From the NCBI GenBank assembly GCA_040394735.1, contig JBEBRR010000028.1:1-48415 (forward strand): a stretch of DNA of 48,415 nt, read 5' to 3'. Within the stretch, counting starts at the first letter, position 1, and each line of letters opens with the position of its first letter. This DNA comes from Leadbetterella byssophila_A (GTDB lineage Bacteria; Bacteroidota; Bacteroidia; Cytophagales; Spirosomataceae). A program made the translations under genes and the position numbers. A model generated the notes under the pieces. That model was not told the origin of the DNA. It did no database searches and worked only from the letters and a program-made list of their open reading frames with translations. Below, in pieces: positions 32,388 to 39,924 of this stretch.

Positions 32388-33344
32388 TTATAACAATTCC
32401 GAGATAATTTTCTCTGTGGTGATCCCTTCCGCCTCCGCCTTGAAGTTCCTGACAATCCGGTGCCGCAGGATAGGGTAGGCCACAGCCTTGATATCTTCAA
32501 TGTCAGGAGAGTACTTCCCGTTAAACAGGGCATGGCATTTGGCCGCCAGTACCATGTTCTGGGATGCGCGCGGTCCTGCGCCCCACTCCAGCCACGTATG
32601 GGCCTGCGGAGAAGCATCGGCGATATTCGGACGGGTCTTATGAACCAGCCTGACGGCATATTCTACCACGTTATCTGCTACAGGTACTTTACGGATCAGC
32701 TGCTGGAATTCGATGATCTCTTCGCCCGTCAGTATTTTATTAACCTGTACCGTGCGGCTTGAGGTGGTATTTTTCACAATCAGCATTTCCTGCTCAAAGG
32801 TAGGGTAATCGAGGCTTACCATAAACATAAAGCGGTCCAGCTGGGCTTCAGGCAACGGGTAGGTGCCCTCCTGCTCAATGGGGTTTTGTGTAGCCAGCAC
32901 AAAGAAAGGGCGTGAGAGGTTATGCTTCTGGCCGGAGACGGTCACGGCATATTCCTGCATGGCTTCCAGCAGGGCAGACTGGGTCTTGGGAGGGGTCCGG
33001 TTGATCTCATCCGCCAGGATAATGTTGGCAAAAACGGGGCCCTTTACAAATTTAAAATTCCGGTTATTATCCAGTGTTTCCGAGCCTGTTATGTCAGATG
33101 GCATAAGGTCAGGGGTAAACTGGATCCGGTTAAAGTCAAGATCCAGTGCCGAAGCGATGGTCTGCACCAGCAGGGTTTTAGCCAGGCCGGGTACCCCCAC
33201 CAACAGGCAGTGGCCCTGGCAGAAAACTGCTGTAAGCAGCAGTTTAACGGTTTCTTCCTGGCCCACTATTATTTTACCGATTTCTTTTGTCAGCTCCTCG
33301 TATCTGAGCTTTAAAGCATCTGCAGCTTCTACGTCTGATTTCAC
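32388..33344 (-). CDS. MoxR-family AAA+ ATPase
   Basis: A 318-residue AAA+ chaperone-like ATPase. Walker A is GVPGLAKT at 50-57, Walker B ILADEINR at 109-116, and sensor 1 is in FFVLATQNP. The MoxR signatures TPDLMPSDITGSE and PLPEAQLDRFMF are present. MoxR proteins help assemble or mature envelope complexes, usually with von Willebrand-domain partners, none of which is seen next to it. The start is a GTG at 33344, four bases after the SurA-like stop. It is third in a four-gene envelope-folding operon. Confidence 0.92.
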   Translation of the reverse strand: MKSDVEAADALKLRYEELTKEIGKIIVGQEETVKLLLTAVFCQGHCLLVGVPGLAKTLLVQTIASALDLDFNRIQFTPDLMPSDITGSETLDNNRNFKFVKGPVFANIILADEINRTPPKTQSALLEAMQEYAVTVSGQKHNLSRPFFVLATQNPIEQEGTYPLPEAQLDRFMFMVSLDYPTFEQEMLIVKNTTSSRTVQVNKILTGEEIIEFQQLIRKVPVADNVVEYAVRLVHKTRPNIADASPQAHTWLEWGAGPRASQNMVLAAKCHALFNGKYSPDIEDIKAVAYPILRHRIVRNFKAEAEGITTEKIISELL

Positions 33345-33348
33345 GTTT

Positions 33349-34668
33349 TTATCTTTTAAACAGGTTGCAGGTTTCGTATTCTTTGTCGATGTTGATATAG
33401 ACCTCGGCCAACGCCTCGTTGAACCATTCTTCTATGCGTTTGCTCTGCTTCACATCGAGGGCATATCTCCTGAGGTCCTCGTAGTCGTCTTTGAGATTGA
33501 TCTGGTGGGCTTCTTTTTTCGCCACTACCTTGATGAGCCGCATACCGGTTTTTCCCTGTGGTGTACGGTAGTTGGCCGGTGCACTGATGTCGCCCAGCTT
33601 CAGCGGACTTACCACAAAGTAGAGCCCGGGCTCCATGTTGACGTCTACGGTCTGCCAGGTGTCGCCGGTCTGGGTATTGACAACGATGCCGCCTGCATCA
33701 CGGGTCAGCTCATCCTGGGAGTGCGCCTTCACCATTTTGTTCCAATCAAGAGAATCGGCGATGATGGCTTTTTTCAGGCTGTCCAGGTAATTCTTAGGCT
33801 CTTCCGTACTCAGTACCAGGTAATCCGGCATCAGCAGGATATGACGCGCCCGGTATTCCTGGCCTCTTTTTCCGAGGGTCTGAATGAGGTGAAAGCCGTA
33901 TTCAGACTCCACGATGTCAGATAACTGCCCGGTATCCAGGCTCATGGCAGCCGCTTCAAATTCGGGTACCATAGACCCTCTTTTGGTCCAGCCCAGGTTA
34001 CCGCCGTTGGCGGCGCTGCCCTGGTCTTCGGAATATTCTTTGGCCAGTGCGGCAAAATCTTCCCCGTTGAGGACACGCTGTTTTATTCCCTGAAGCTTGG
34101 ATATCAGGTCATTGCGAAGCTCCGGGGTAATCGGCGCGAGGCGTACAATCTGGGAGAGCTGCACTTTTGTGCCTACCATGGGCAGACTGTCTCTCGGGAT
34201 ACTTTCGTAGAATTTTTTTACCTCCAACGGGGTAACAGAGACCTTTTCAAATATGGTCTGCTTCATTTTTTCAGAAGTCATCTGCTCTTTTAATTCCGTC
34301 CGGAACTCATTTTTGAGCGTTTCGATCGACTTGCCGAACTGGTCCACGATGTTTTTTTCGTTACCGTAAAAGGTGATCATCTGGTTCATCCGGGCATCCA
34401 GCTGTTCTTTGATCTGGTCATTATCCACAATTACCGAGTCGATTTCCGCCTTGGCGACCAGCAGCTTCTGAATAGCCATGCTTTCCAGCGCATCGCAGCT
34501 GCTCACTTTCTGTCCTTCTTTTTCGTAACGTGCCCTGATCCCTTCTACTTCTGACTTGAGTATGTAGTAATTATCTATTTTGACAATAATTTTGTCTATG
34601 TTGGTGGTCTGGCCGGAGGAGATGAGAGGAGCAGCCAGGCAGAGCGCCACCATTATTTTCTTAAACAT
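33349..34668 (-). CDS. SurA-like periplasmic peptidyl-prolyl isomerase
   Basis: A 439-residue periplasmic chaperone with signal peptide MFKKIMVALCLAAPLISSGQ, a SurA-type N-terminal helical domain (about 22-160) and two parvulin-like domains (about 167-268, with NGGNLGWTKRGSMVPEFE and YGFHLIQTLG, and about 273-385, with YRARHILLMPD). SurA escorts unfolded outer-membrane proteins to the BAM complex. The ATG directly follows the stop codon of the upstream PpiC lipoprotein gene (TAA-ATG). The cluster order (two PpiC proteins, MoxR) is recurrent in Bacteroidota. Confidence 0.88.
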   Translation of the reverse strand: MFKKIMVALCLAAPLISSGQTTNIDKIIVKIDNYYILKSEVEGIRARYEKEGQKVSSCDALESMAIQKLLVAKAEIDSVIVDNDQIKEQLDARMNQMITFYGNEKNIVDQFGKSIETLKNEFRTELKEQMTSEKMKQTIFEKVSVTPLEVKKFYESIPRDSLPMVGTKVQLSQIVRLAPITPELRNDLISKLQGIKQRVLNGEDFAALAKEYSEDQGSAANGGNLGWTKRGSMVPEFEAAAMSLDTGQLSDIVESEYGFHLIQTLGKRGQEYRARHILLMPDYLVLSTEEPKNYLDSLKKAIIADSLDWNKMVKAHSQDELTRDAGGIVVNTQTGDTWQTVDVNMEPGLYFVVSPLKLGDISAPANYRTPQGKTGMRLIKVVAKKEAHQINLKDDYEDLRRYALDVKQSKRIEEWFNEALAEVYINIDKEYETCNLFKR

Positions 34669-36987
34669 TTATTTACTCTTTTTTAAATCGTTAATAATAT
34701 CGTTCAGTTCTTCAGCATTGTAATTCAGCTTAAATTTATCAGCCAGTTTTTTCTGAAGATCATCCTTCAGGAATTCCTGGTATTTTTGAATCACATCTGT
34801 TTTATAGTCCTTGTAGGTTCCTTTGGTTTTCCTTGTCTTTAAAGTATATTCTTCTACTCTTCCGTCCAACCGGATGGTTCCGCTTTTGCTTCCCCAGGAG
34901 GTTTTCATCTTAGATTCAAACTCGCCCCTGCTCACCGTGAAAGTGTCGAAAGTGATGGCCTCCGGATTCTTGGAATTGAAGGTTACGGCCAGGTCCGACT
35001 CGAGGTTACTGTAAAAAGAGAAAGTGACGGTCTGGTTTTTAGACCAGTCGAAACGATCATGGATTACAGAATTCCTGTAGTTCACTTCGGAAATCCGCTT
35101 CAAAGGTAGCCCATTTTTTACTAAATAGTTCACTACCTCGCGTATTCTTAACTCGGAAACCGATTCTTCTTCCCTGGCGTCGGCATGTCCGCCTATCTCC
35201 ACGATATACCCGGGGTTTTTCTCCATGATCTCTATGAGTCCCTGCAGCTTACGCATATCCTGCTCTGTGAGGGTATACACGTTCTGGGGGTACAGCACCG
35301 GTACAATACCCCGGAAAAGCTTATAGGGCTTCTGTACGGCGGCCAGTTCTTTAAACCGGGTATATGCTTCTTCACTGGCATAGCTCATTACAGAAAGTGT
35401 ACCGGTTTCATTGGGAGTAAAGAGCTGTTTGTTTCTTTCGTAAAACCTTTTCTGTCCCAGCGTATCCTGCAACGATTTCTCCAGGATGTAACGGTTAAGA
35501 AATTCGGTGTAAAGTATATTTTCTTCCTGGGCCTGCATGAAACGCTGCAGGTCAGGATTCTGCCGGATAACAGCCTGTTCCTGGTAGCGGATGATCTCCG
35601 AGCTCAGGAATTTATCGAACAGCATATTAAATATTTCTGCTGGATTTTCTCCCGGCCATTTTTCAAATTCCTGGCGTTCTTCCACAAATCGATAGAAGTC
35701 GCCTACCGTCAGTTCCGTATCATTGATGGTCAGCAGTACATCGTTCAGAATTACGGTAGAAGGTTTCTGCCAGTTGCGTGAAAGAATACGTACGCTGGAG
35801 AACCGGAGGGCGTTGTTCAGCACCTCTTCCCTGATCTGAACCCGGTTATTTTTCCGGAAGCCGGCAATCTGGTGGTTAAGGAGGTATTCCGCGCGCGAAT
35901 CGGTGGTAAGCTTGCTTTCATTCTGCTGCAGGAAATCTTCTTTTGACAAGGGCTTTGACTTTTCCAGCATACGCACAAGATGAAGGCCGGTAGAAGACTG
36001 AACGGGCCGGGATACTTCGCCTTTTTTCAGGGCAAACACGGCTTCTTCAAAAGCCGGTTCGGTTTTGCCTACGCCAAAAGGGGCCAGGATCCCGTTATTG
36101 GGCCTGGAATTAAAGTCATCAGAAAAATTCTGAACGAAGTCCTCAAATTTCCCGCCTTTCTCAATCTCATTCCGAAGCGAGTCAAGCTGGTTATACAATT
36201 TGTTGACTCCGGCAGCCGGCATATCTTTGGGGACATGCTTGAAGATGTGCTGAACCTGCACGGTGCCACTGTTTTTACGTACATCATTCACCCGGATGAT
36301 ATGATAGCCGGCCGATGTTCTGATGGGCAGGGAAACGGAATCTTTGGGAATGGAGTAGACCGCAGTTTCCAGGGGGTATACCAGGTAAAATACGGAGAAC
36401 CAGCCCAGCGAACCTCCGTTCGGCGCAGTTTTCGGGTCTTTCGACCAGCGTTTGGCCTGGGTTTCAAAATCATTGTTACGAACGGCGAGATTACGTATGT
36501 TCATCAGCTCCCGGTACAGTTTAAGCGAGTCTGCTGCTGATGCATAAGGAGAAAGCGGGATAAAGATATGGGAGGCGTTTACTTCTTTTAGGTATCTTTC
36601 GTAGGCCTCATTTCCCAGACGCCGGATTTCCTGGAGGTCTTCCAGGGCATCAGTAGCTGCCATCTGCAGGTGGGAGTTTATCTGCTCCCGGAAGTTTTCG
36701 GTAGTATCCATCCCCAGCTCCCGGGCTTCGGCTACAAAGAGCTTCCGCTGAATAACTTCCCGGATGATCTCATCGTTGCTGCCGGAGTCCAGCGCAGCAG
36801 TGTTTTCCAGTGAGACAGACAGGTCATTGCGGTTCAGCCCCTGCTGCCCCATCGTAACCAAATAAGCTTCGGAGGCAGGCGGACTGGCTGCTGAACTCAC
36901 AACTTTCTGACTAGCGGGCTGGGTGGTAGGTTTGGCGCATGCAAGAGTTAAAAGGAATAAAGGAATATATCTTATATGAAATGGCAT
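34669..36987 (-). CDS. Parvulin-type isomerase lipoprotein with OmpA-like domain
   Basis: A 772-residue lipoprotein (lipobox ends at Cys17, FLLTLAC). Two PpiC domains follow: about 136-240 (ASHIFIPL, NGGSLGWFS, GYHIIRVND) and about 242-345 (VQHIFKHV, NNGILAPFG, GLHLVRML). After a long helical chaperone-like region, residues about 565-660 show an OmpA peptidoglycan-binding pattern: VEIGGHADAREEESVSELRIREVVNYLVKNG. It should assist outer-membrane protein folding while tethered at both membrane and cell wall. It is first in the operon with SurA-like, MoxR and a secreted protein. The OmpA-like part is divergent, so that call is less sure. Confidence 0.83.
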   Translation of the reverse strand: MPFHIRYIPLFLLTLACAKPTTQPASQKVVSSAASPPASEAYLVTMGQQGLNRNDLSVSLENTAALDSGSNDEIIREVIQRKLFVAEARELGMDTTENFREQINSHLQMAATDALEDLQEIRRLGNEAYERYLKEVNASHIFIPLSPYASAADSLKLYRELMNIRNLAVRNNDFETQAKRWSKDPKTAPNGGSLGWFSVFYLVYPLETAVYSIPKDSVSLPIRTSAGYHIIRVNDVRKNSGTVQVQHIFKHVPKDMPAAGVNKLYNQLDSLRNEIEKGGKFEDFVQNFSDDFNSRPNNGILAPFGVGKTEPAFEEAVFALKKGEVSRPVQSSTGLHLVRMLEKSKPLSKEDFLQQNESKLTTDSRAEYLLNHQIAGFRKNNRVQIREEVLNNALRFSSVRILSRNWQKPSTVILNDVLLTINDTELTVGDFYRFVEERQEFEKWPGENPAEIFNMLFDKFLSSEIIRYQEQAVIRQNPDLQRFMQAQEENILYTEFLNRYILEKSLQDTLGQKRFYERNKQLFTPNETGTLSVMSYASEEAYTRFKELAAVQKPYKLFRGIVPVLYPQNVYTLTEQDMRKLQGLIEIMEKNPGYIVEIGGHADAREEESVSELRIREVVNYLVKNGLPLKRISEVNYRNSVIHDRFDWSKNQTVTFSFYSNLESDLAVTFNSKNPEAITFDTFTVSRGEFESKMKTSWGSKSGTIRLDGRVEEYTLKTRKTKGTYKDYKTDVIQKYQEFLKDDLQKKLADKFKLNYNAEELNDIINDLKKSK

Positions 36988-37081
36988 AAGTTCGGTATTA
37001 GGTCCGGTCCCGGCCCGGAGCCGGGATAAATTCTGTCAGAAAAATAACATTAAATTGTAAAAAATATTATATCTCCGGGTA

Positions 37082-38146
37082 TTAAAACTCTGTATTCGGC
37101 AGAGGTTCCTGCTGCGAGAGGCAATGGAAGCTGCCCAGTCCCCAGATAATTTCGGTTGAATCAATGCCTGTCACTATGCGGTCTTTGAAGCATTGCTGTA
37201 TGATTTCCAGCGCTTTGTCGTCATTTTTCGAACGGTAAGTGGGCACAATTACGTGACCGTTCGTGATCAGGAAATTGGCATAGGAAGCGGGTAAGCGAAG
37301 TCCCTTCGAGTAAACCGGATCCGGCATCTGTATCTCCACGATATTAAGCGGTTTCCCGTCCGGTAAGCGCATATTTTTCAGAAGCTTAAGGTTCTCTTCT
37401 AGGATGGAATGGTTTTCATCGTTTTTATTGGCTTCCACTACTGTGATCACCGTATCTTCGCTGACAAAACGCACGGTGTCGTCAATATGGCCGTCGGTAT
37501 CGTCGCCCACTATCCCGTCTTCCACCCACAGTACCTGCTCTACCCCGTAAAAACTGCAGAGAAACTCTTCGATCTGCTCCCGGTTAAGGTGGGGGTTCCT
37601 GTTTTTATTCAGCAGGCAGGAGCGGCTGGTGAGCACGCTGCCTTTCCCGTTGAATTCCACGGAACCGCCTTCCATGACAATTCCCGGGCTTACTACCGGC
37701 AGGTGCAGGGCTTCGGCTATTTTCCGGGGAATGGCGTTGTCACTGTCAAAAGGCGGATATTTCCCCCCCCAGGCATTATATTCCCAATCTACGATCATGC
37801 GGGAATCATTGAATTTATTAACCAGAAACGCCGGACCATGATCGCGGCACCAGGAATCATTGGTGGCAAAAGGATAGAGTTCTACCTGTGCAGGGTCAAT
37901 TCCGGATTCGGGAATACGTGTTTCAATAAGCCGCCTTGCATTTTCATCCGCTACGTTGATCCTCACTTTCTGGCTGAGCGAAATGGTTTTTATCAGCTCG
38001 AAGTAAGCCGGCCATATCTTTTCAAAGCGTTCTTCCCAGGTATCCTTATTAACGGGAAAGCTTAACCAGGTAGCTGCCTGCGGATGCCATTCAGCGGGAA
38101 AGAAATACCCGCTATCGGATGGTTTGATCATCTTGTATTTACTCAT
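37082..38146 (-). CDS. Agmatine deiminase
   Basis: Hydrolyses agmatine to N-carbamoylputrescine and ammonia, feeding putrescine synthesis from arginine. The 354-residue protein is a pentein-fold amidinotransferase-like enzyme: ATNDSWCRDHGP (Trp99-Cys100-Arg101-Asp102), MEGGSVEFNG (158-167), GDDTDGHIDDTVRFV with His220, and the nucleophile Cys342 in GLGSFHCLSQQEP. All known key positions are present. It diverges from an arginine-type GNAT gene across a 415-base region, linking the locus to arginine metabolism. A near-leaderless promoter precedes it. A peptidylarginine deiminase-like activity cannot be excluded. Confidence 0.92.
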   Translation of the reverse strand: MSKYKMIKPSDSGYFFPAEWHPQAATWLSFPVNKDTWEERFEKIWPAYFELIKTISLSQKVRINVADENARRLIETRIPESGIDPAQVELYPFATNDSWCRDHGPAFLVNKFNDSRMIVDWEYNAWGGKYPPFDSDNAIPRKIAEALHLPVVSPGIVMEGGSVEFNGKGSVLTSRSCLLNKNRNPHLNREQIEEFLCSFYGVEQVLWVEDGIVGDDTDGHIDDTVRFVSEDTVITVVEANKNDENHSILEENLKLLKNMRLPDGKPLNIVEIQMPDPVYSKGLRLPASYANFLITNGHVIVPTYRSKNDDKALEIIQQCFKDRIVTGIDSTEIIWGLGSFHCLSQQEPLPNTEF

Positions 38147-38153
38147 TGAGCCG

Positions 38154-38184
38154 CAAAATTAGCCCTTTTGACGCTCTTAGCCAA
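38154..38184 (-). promoter_or_regulatory. -33/-7 promoter for agmatine deiminase
   Basis: On the minus strand TTG (38182-38184) and TAATTTTG (38154-38161) are 20 bases apart, fitting the Bacteroidota consensus. The ATG at 38146 is only seven bases beyond the -7 box, so the mRNA would have a very short leader or none. Confidence 0.6.
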
Positions 38185-38376
38185 ATAAGGCCCGGACAGA
38201 GAGCGGGGAGAATGCGGAAGGGTATTTTTTATGCGGATAAATAGATTATTTTAAATTGCTTATAGTGAGCTGATTGCGTGTTTTTTCGAAAAATAAATGA
38301 ACTTTATTCTGAAATATAACATTCTGTTAACAAAAAATATATGTGCTGTTTTATCTAAAGAAGAGAAAGACAGGTA

Positions 38377-38384
38377 TATATTTG
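38377..38384 (+). promoter_or_regulatory. -7 element (TATATTTG) for the arginine leader
   Basis: TATATTTG is an exact TAnnTTTG match, 8 bases before the leader peptide ATG and 177 bases before the GNAT ATG. No convincing -33 TTG is seen. Confidence 0.55.
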
Positions 38385-38392
38385 TAGTGAAA

Positions 38393-38458
38393 ATGGAAAA
38401 TATCAATCTCCCCATATCGCCATTCCGACGACTTAGGTCCGCAAGGACCCAAGCTTGA
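38393..38458 (+). CDS. Putative arginine leader peptide
   Basis: A 21-codon open frame (ATG 38393, TGA 38456-38458) between a -7 promoter box and the GNAT gene. Residues 11-18 read FRRLRSAR: four Arg codons (CGA, CGA, AGG, AGG) in seven positions at 38426-38446. The Arg codons run into hairpin A (GGTCC 38436-38440 with GGACC 38445-38449, loop GCAA), so ribosome position would decide whether that stem forms. Leader peptides rich in the regulated amino acid are the hallmark of ribosome-mediated attenuation. The downstream gene is of an arginine-biosynthesis type. No homologue is known to me, so this rests on composition and position alone. Confidence 0.55.
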   Translation: MENINLPISPFRRLRSARTQA

Positions 38459-38556
38459 GACACTTTACTAATCAGCAAGGCGTCTCGACCTCTCTGCTAT
38501 TTCAAATTATTTCTTAACAACAAACGGATACACCGTCTCCTTTAGGGCAAAGCCCT
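38432..38556 (+). promoter_or_regulatory. Leader RNA with mutually exclusive stems (candidate attenuator)
   Basis: Stem A: CTT-a-GGTCC / GGACC-c-AAG (38432-38453) capped by GNRA loop GCAA. Stem B: TTGAGAC (38455-38461) with GTCTCGA (38482-38488), which starts over the leader stop codon. An alternative pairs GAGAC (38457-38461) with a second GTCTC (38535-38539), and AGGTC (38435-38439) with GACCT (38487-38491). Stem D: AGGGC (38544-38548) with GCCCT (38552-38556), loop AAA, sits just six bases before the GNAT start. No classical stem plus U-run terminator is seen, so control may be translational. Confidence 0.5.
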
Positions 38557-38561
38557 CACAA

Positions 38562-39278
38562 ATGACGATGAACATTTTAGAAAAGAAGACTTACGGGGAC
38601 TTTGTGGTTCAGGTAGCCACAGAAGAACATCATTCTTATGCAGATCAGATCTGTAATGAAATGGAAGCCAGCGCGAAAGCGAGGGGGACGGGCATTGCCA
38701 AGCGTAAGCCCGAGTATATCCGCCTGAAAATGTCGGAAGGAAAGGCCGTAATCTGTCTTACTACTGCCGGTGTGTGGGTAGGATTTTGTTATATCGAGAC
38801 CTGGGATCACGGGAAATTCGTGGCCAATTCAGGCCTGATCGTTACGCCGGATTACCGGAAATCAGGGATAGCCACCTATATTAAGGCCATGGCGTTCAGG
38901 CTTTCGCGTACCAAATATCCGGAGGCGAAGATCATTGGCCTGACCACCAGCATGGCGGTGATGAAGATCAATTCGGAGCTGGGGTATCTGCCCGTTCCGT
39001 TTTCCGAGTTGCCCAAGGATGAAGATTTCTGGAAGGGGTGTTCAAGTTGCGTCAACTTTGATATTCTGAACCGGACTAACCGGGCGCATTGCCTGTGTAC
39101 CGGTATGAAGTATGAGCCTCCCAAAGAGGAGAAGAAAGCTGAATTCTGGGATTTTATCTCTCAATCTTCTATTTATGAGAGCTTTATGCGGATGAAGCAG
39201 CGGGTATTGCTGGGCCGTGAGGAAAAAACTAAAAAAAAAGCACCGGTGCCGCCGAAACGGGAACTGCAAGAGGTGTAG
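38562..39278 (+). CDS. GNAT acetyltransferase of the Bacteroidota arginine type
   Basis: A 238-residue protein with a GNAT fold; the acetyl-CoA loop is VTPDYRKSGIATYI (94-107). It matches, by memory of the family, the acetyltransferase usually encoded just before argG in Bacteroidota and thought to supply N-acetylated glutamate for arginine synthesis. A C-terminal Cys set (Cys160, Cys163, Cys177, Cys179, CxxC and CxC) may bind a metal. Here the gene stands alone, with its own terminator and mgsA next, rather than in an arg operon. ATG 38562 and ATG 38568 are both possible starts. An arginine-rich leader precedes it. Confidence 0.75.
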   Translation: MTMNILEKKTYGDFVVQVATEEHHSYADQICNEMEASAKARGTGIAKRKPEYIRLKMSEGKAVICLTTAGVWVGFCYIETWDHGKFVANSGLIVTPDYRKSGIATYIKAMAFRLSRTKYPEAKIIGLTTSMAVMKINSELGYLPVPFSELPKDEDFWKGCSSCVNFDILNRTNRAHCLCTGMKYEPPKEEKKAEFWDFISQSSIYESFMRMKQRVLLGREEKTKKKAPVPPKRELQEV

Positions 39279-39302
39279 AAAATATCAGGGGGATAATAGA
39301 AT

Positions 39303-39330
39303 AGAGCGACAGAAATGCCGCTCTTTTTTT
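39303..39330 (+). terminator. Terminator after the GNAT gene
   Basis: AGAGCG (39303-39308) pairs with CGCTCT (39319-39324), extended inward by CA/TG around a GAAA loop, and is followed by a T7 run. It ends the GNAT transcript and lies in what would be an upstream extension of mgsA. Confidence 0.85.
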
Positions 39331-39359
39331 ATAATTTAGTCCCGTTAAAAAATCATATC

Positions 39360-39812
39360 ATGAATGTTCGTAAGGTGGAGGCAAGGAAGAATATTGCCCT
39401 GGTGGCGCATGATCACAAGAAGGATGATATTATTCAGTGGGCGCTTGAAAACAGGCATATCCTGAAAGATCATTTTCTCATGGCTACAGGTACTACCGGG
39501 AGGCTGCTGGAAGAGCACCTGGGGCTACCGGTCAGAAAGCTTATGAGCGGTCCGCTGGGCGGAGATCAGCAGATCGGCTCGCTTATAGCCGAAGGGAAGG
39601 TAGATGTGCTGATCTTTTTCTGGGACCCGATGCAAAGCCAGCCGCATGATCCTGACGTGAAAGCTCTGCTGCGCCTGGGGGTGGTGTGGAATATTCCCAT
39701 GGCCTGTGATACGGCCACGGCCAACCTCATCTTTTCTTCGCCGCTGATCCATGAGGAGTATACAGTGCGGCTGACAGATTATGAGGAGTACAAGAACCGT
39801 GTGCTGAAGTAG
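39360..39812 (+). CDS. mgsA: Methylglyoxal synthase
   Basis: Converts dihydroxyacetone phosphate to methylglyoxal and phosphate, a bypass of lower glycolysis. The 150-residue protein has the family signature throughout: NIALVAHDHKK, ATGTTGRLLEE, the catalytic GPLGGDQQIG with its Asp, LIFFWDPMQSQPHDPDVKALLRL and WNIPMACDTATA. ATG 39360 is chosen because the upstream ATG 39315 lies inside the GNAT terminator. It stands alone between the GNAT and MFS genes. Confidence 0.96.
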   Translation: MNVRKVEARKNIALVAHDHKKDDIIQWALENRHILKDHFLMATGTTGRLLEEHLGLPVRKLMSGPLGGDQQIGSLIAEGKVDVLIFFWDPMQSQPHDPDVKALLRLGVVWNIPMACDTATANLIFSSPLIHEEYTVRLTDYEEYKNRVLK

Positions 39813-39924
39813 TTATAAGAAGTTTGAGGAATAAATAAGTTGGTATTATTGTATGAATAAATTGTAAAAAACATATTTTTACACCGGATTTTACAAAGCC
39901 TTATTCAACCTTAAACTTTTTCTT

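Larger units (their letters stand above)
38147..38561. other. 415-base divergent region: arginine leader and promoters
   Basis: This gene-free interval holds, from left to right: the agmatine deiminase promoter (38154-38184, minus), an AT-rich stretch without recognisable features (about 38190-38370), a -7 box (38377-38384, plus), the 21-codon Arg-rich leader peptide (38393-38458), and the untranslated RNA stems between it and the GNAT start (38459-38561). The right-hand 180 bases look like an attenuation leader. Confidence 0.65.

Noticed and set aside
32863..33924. 353-codon plus-strand open frame across moxR and the SurA-like gene
   Set aside because: It lies wholly antisense to two well-supported genes, has low-complexity Ser/Val-rich translation and no family motif.
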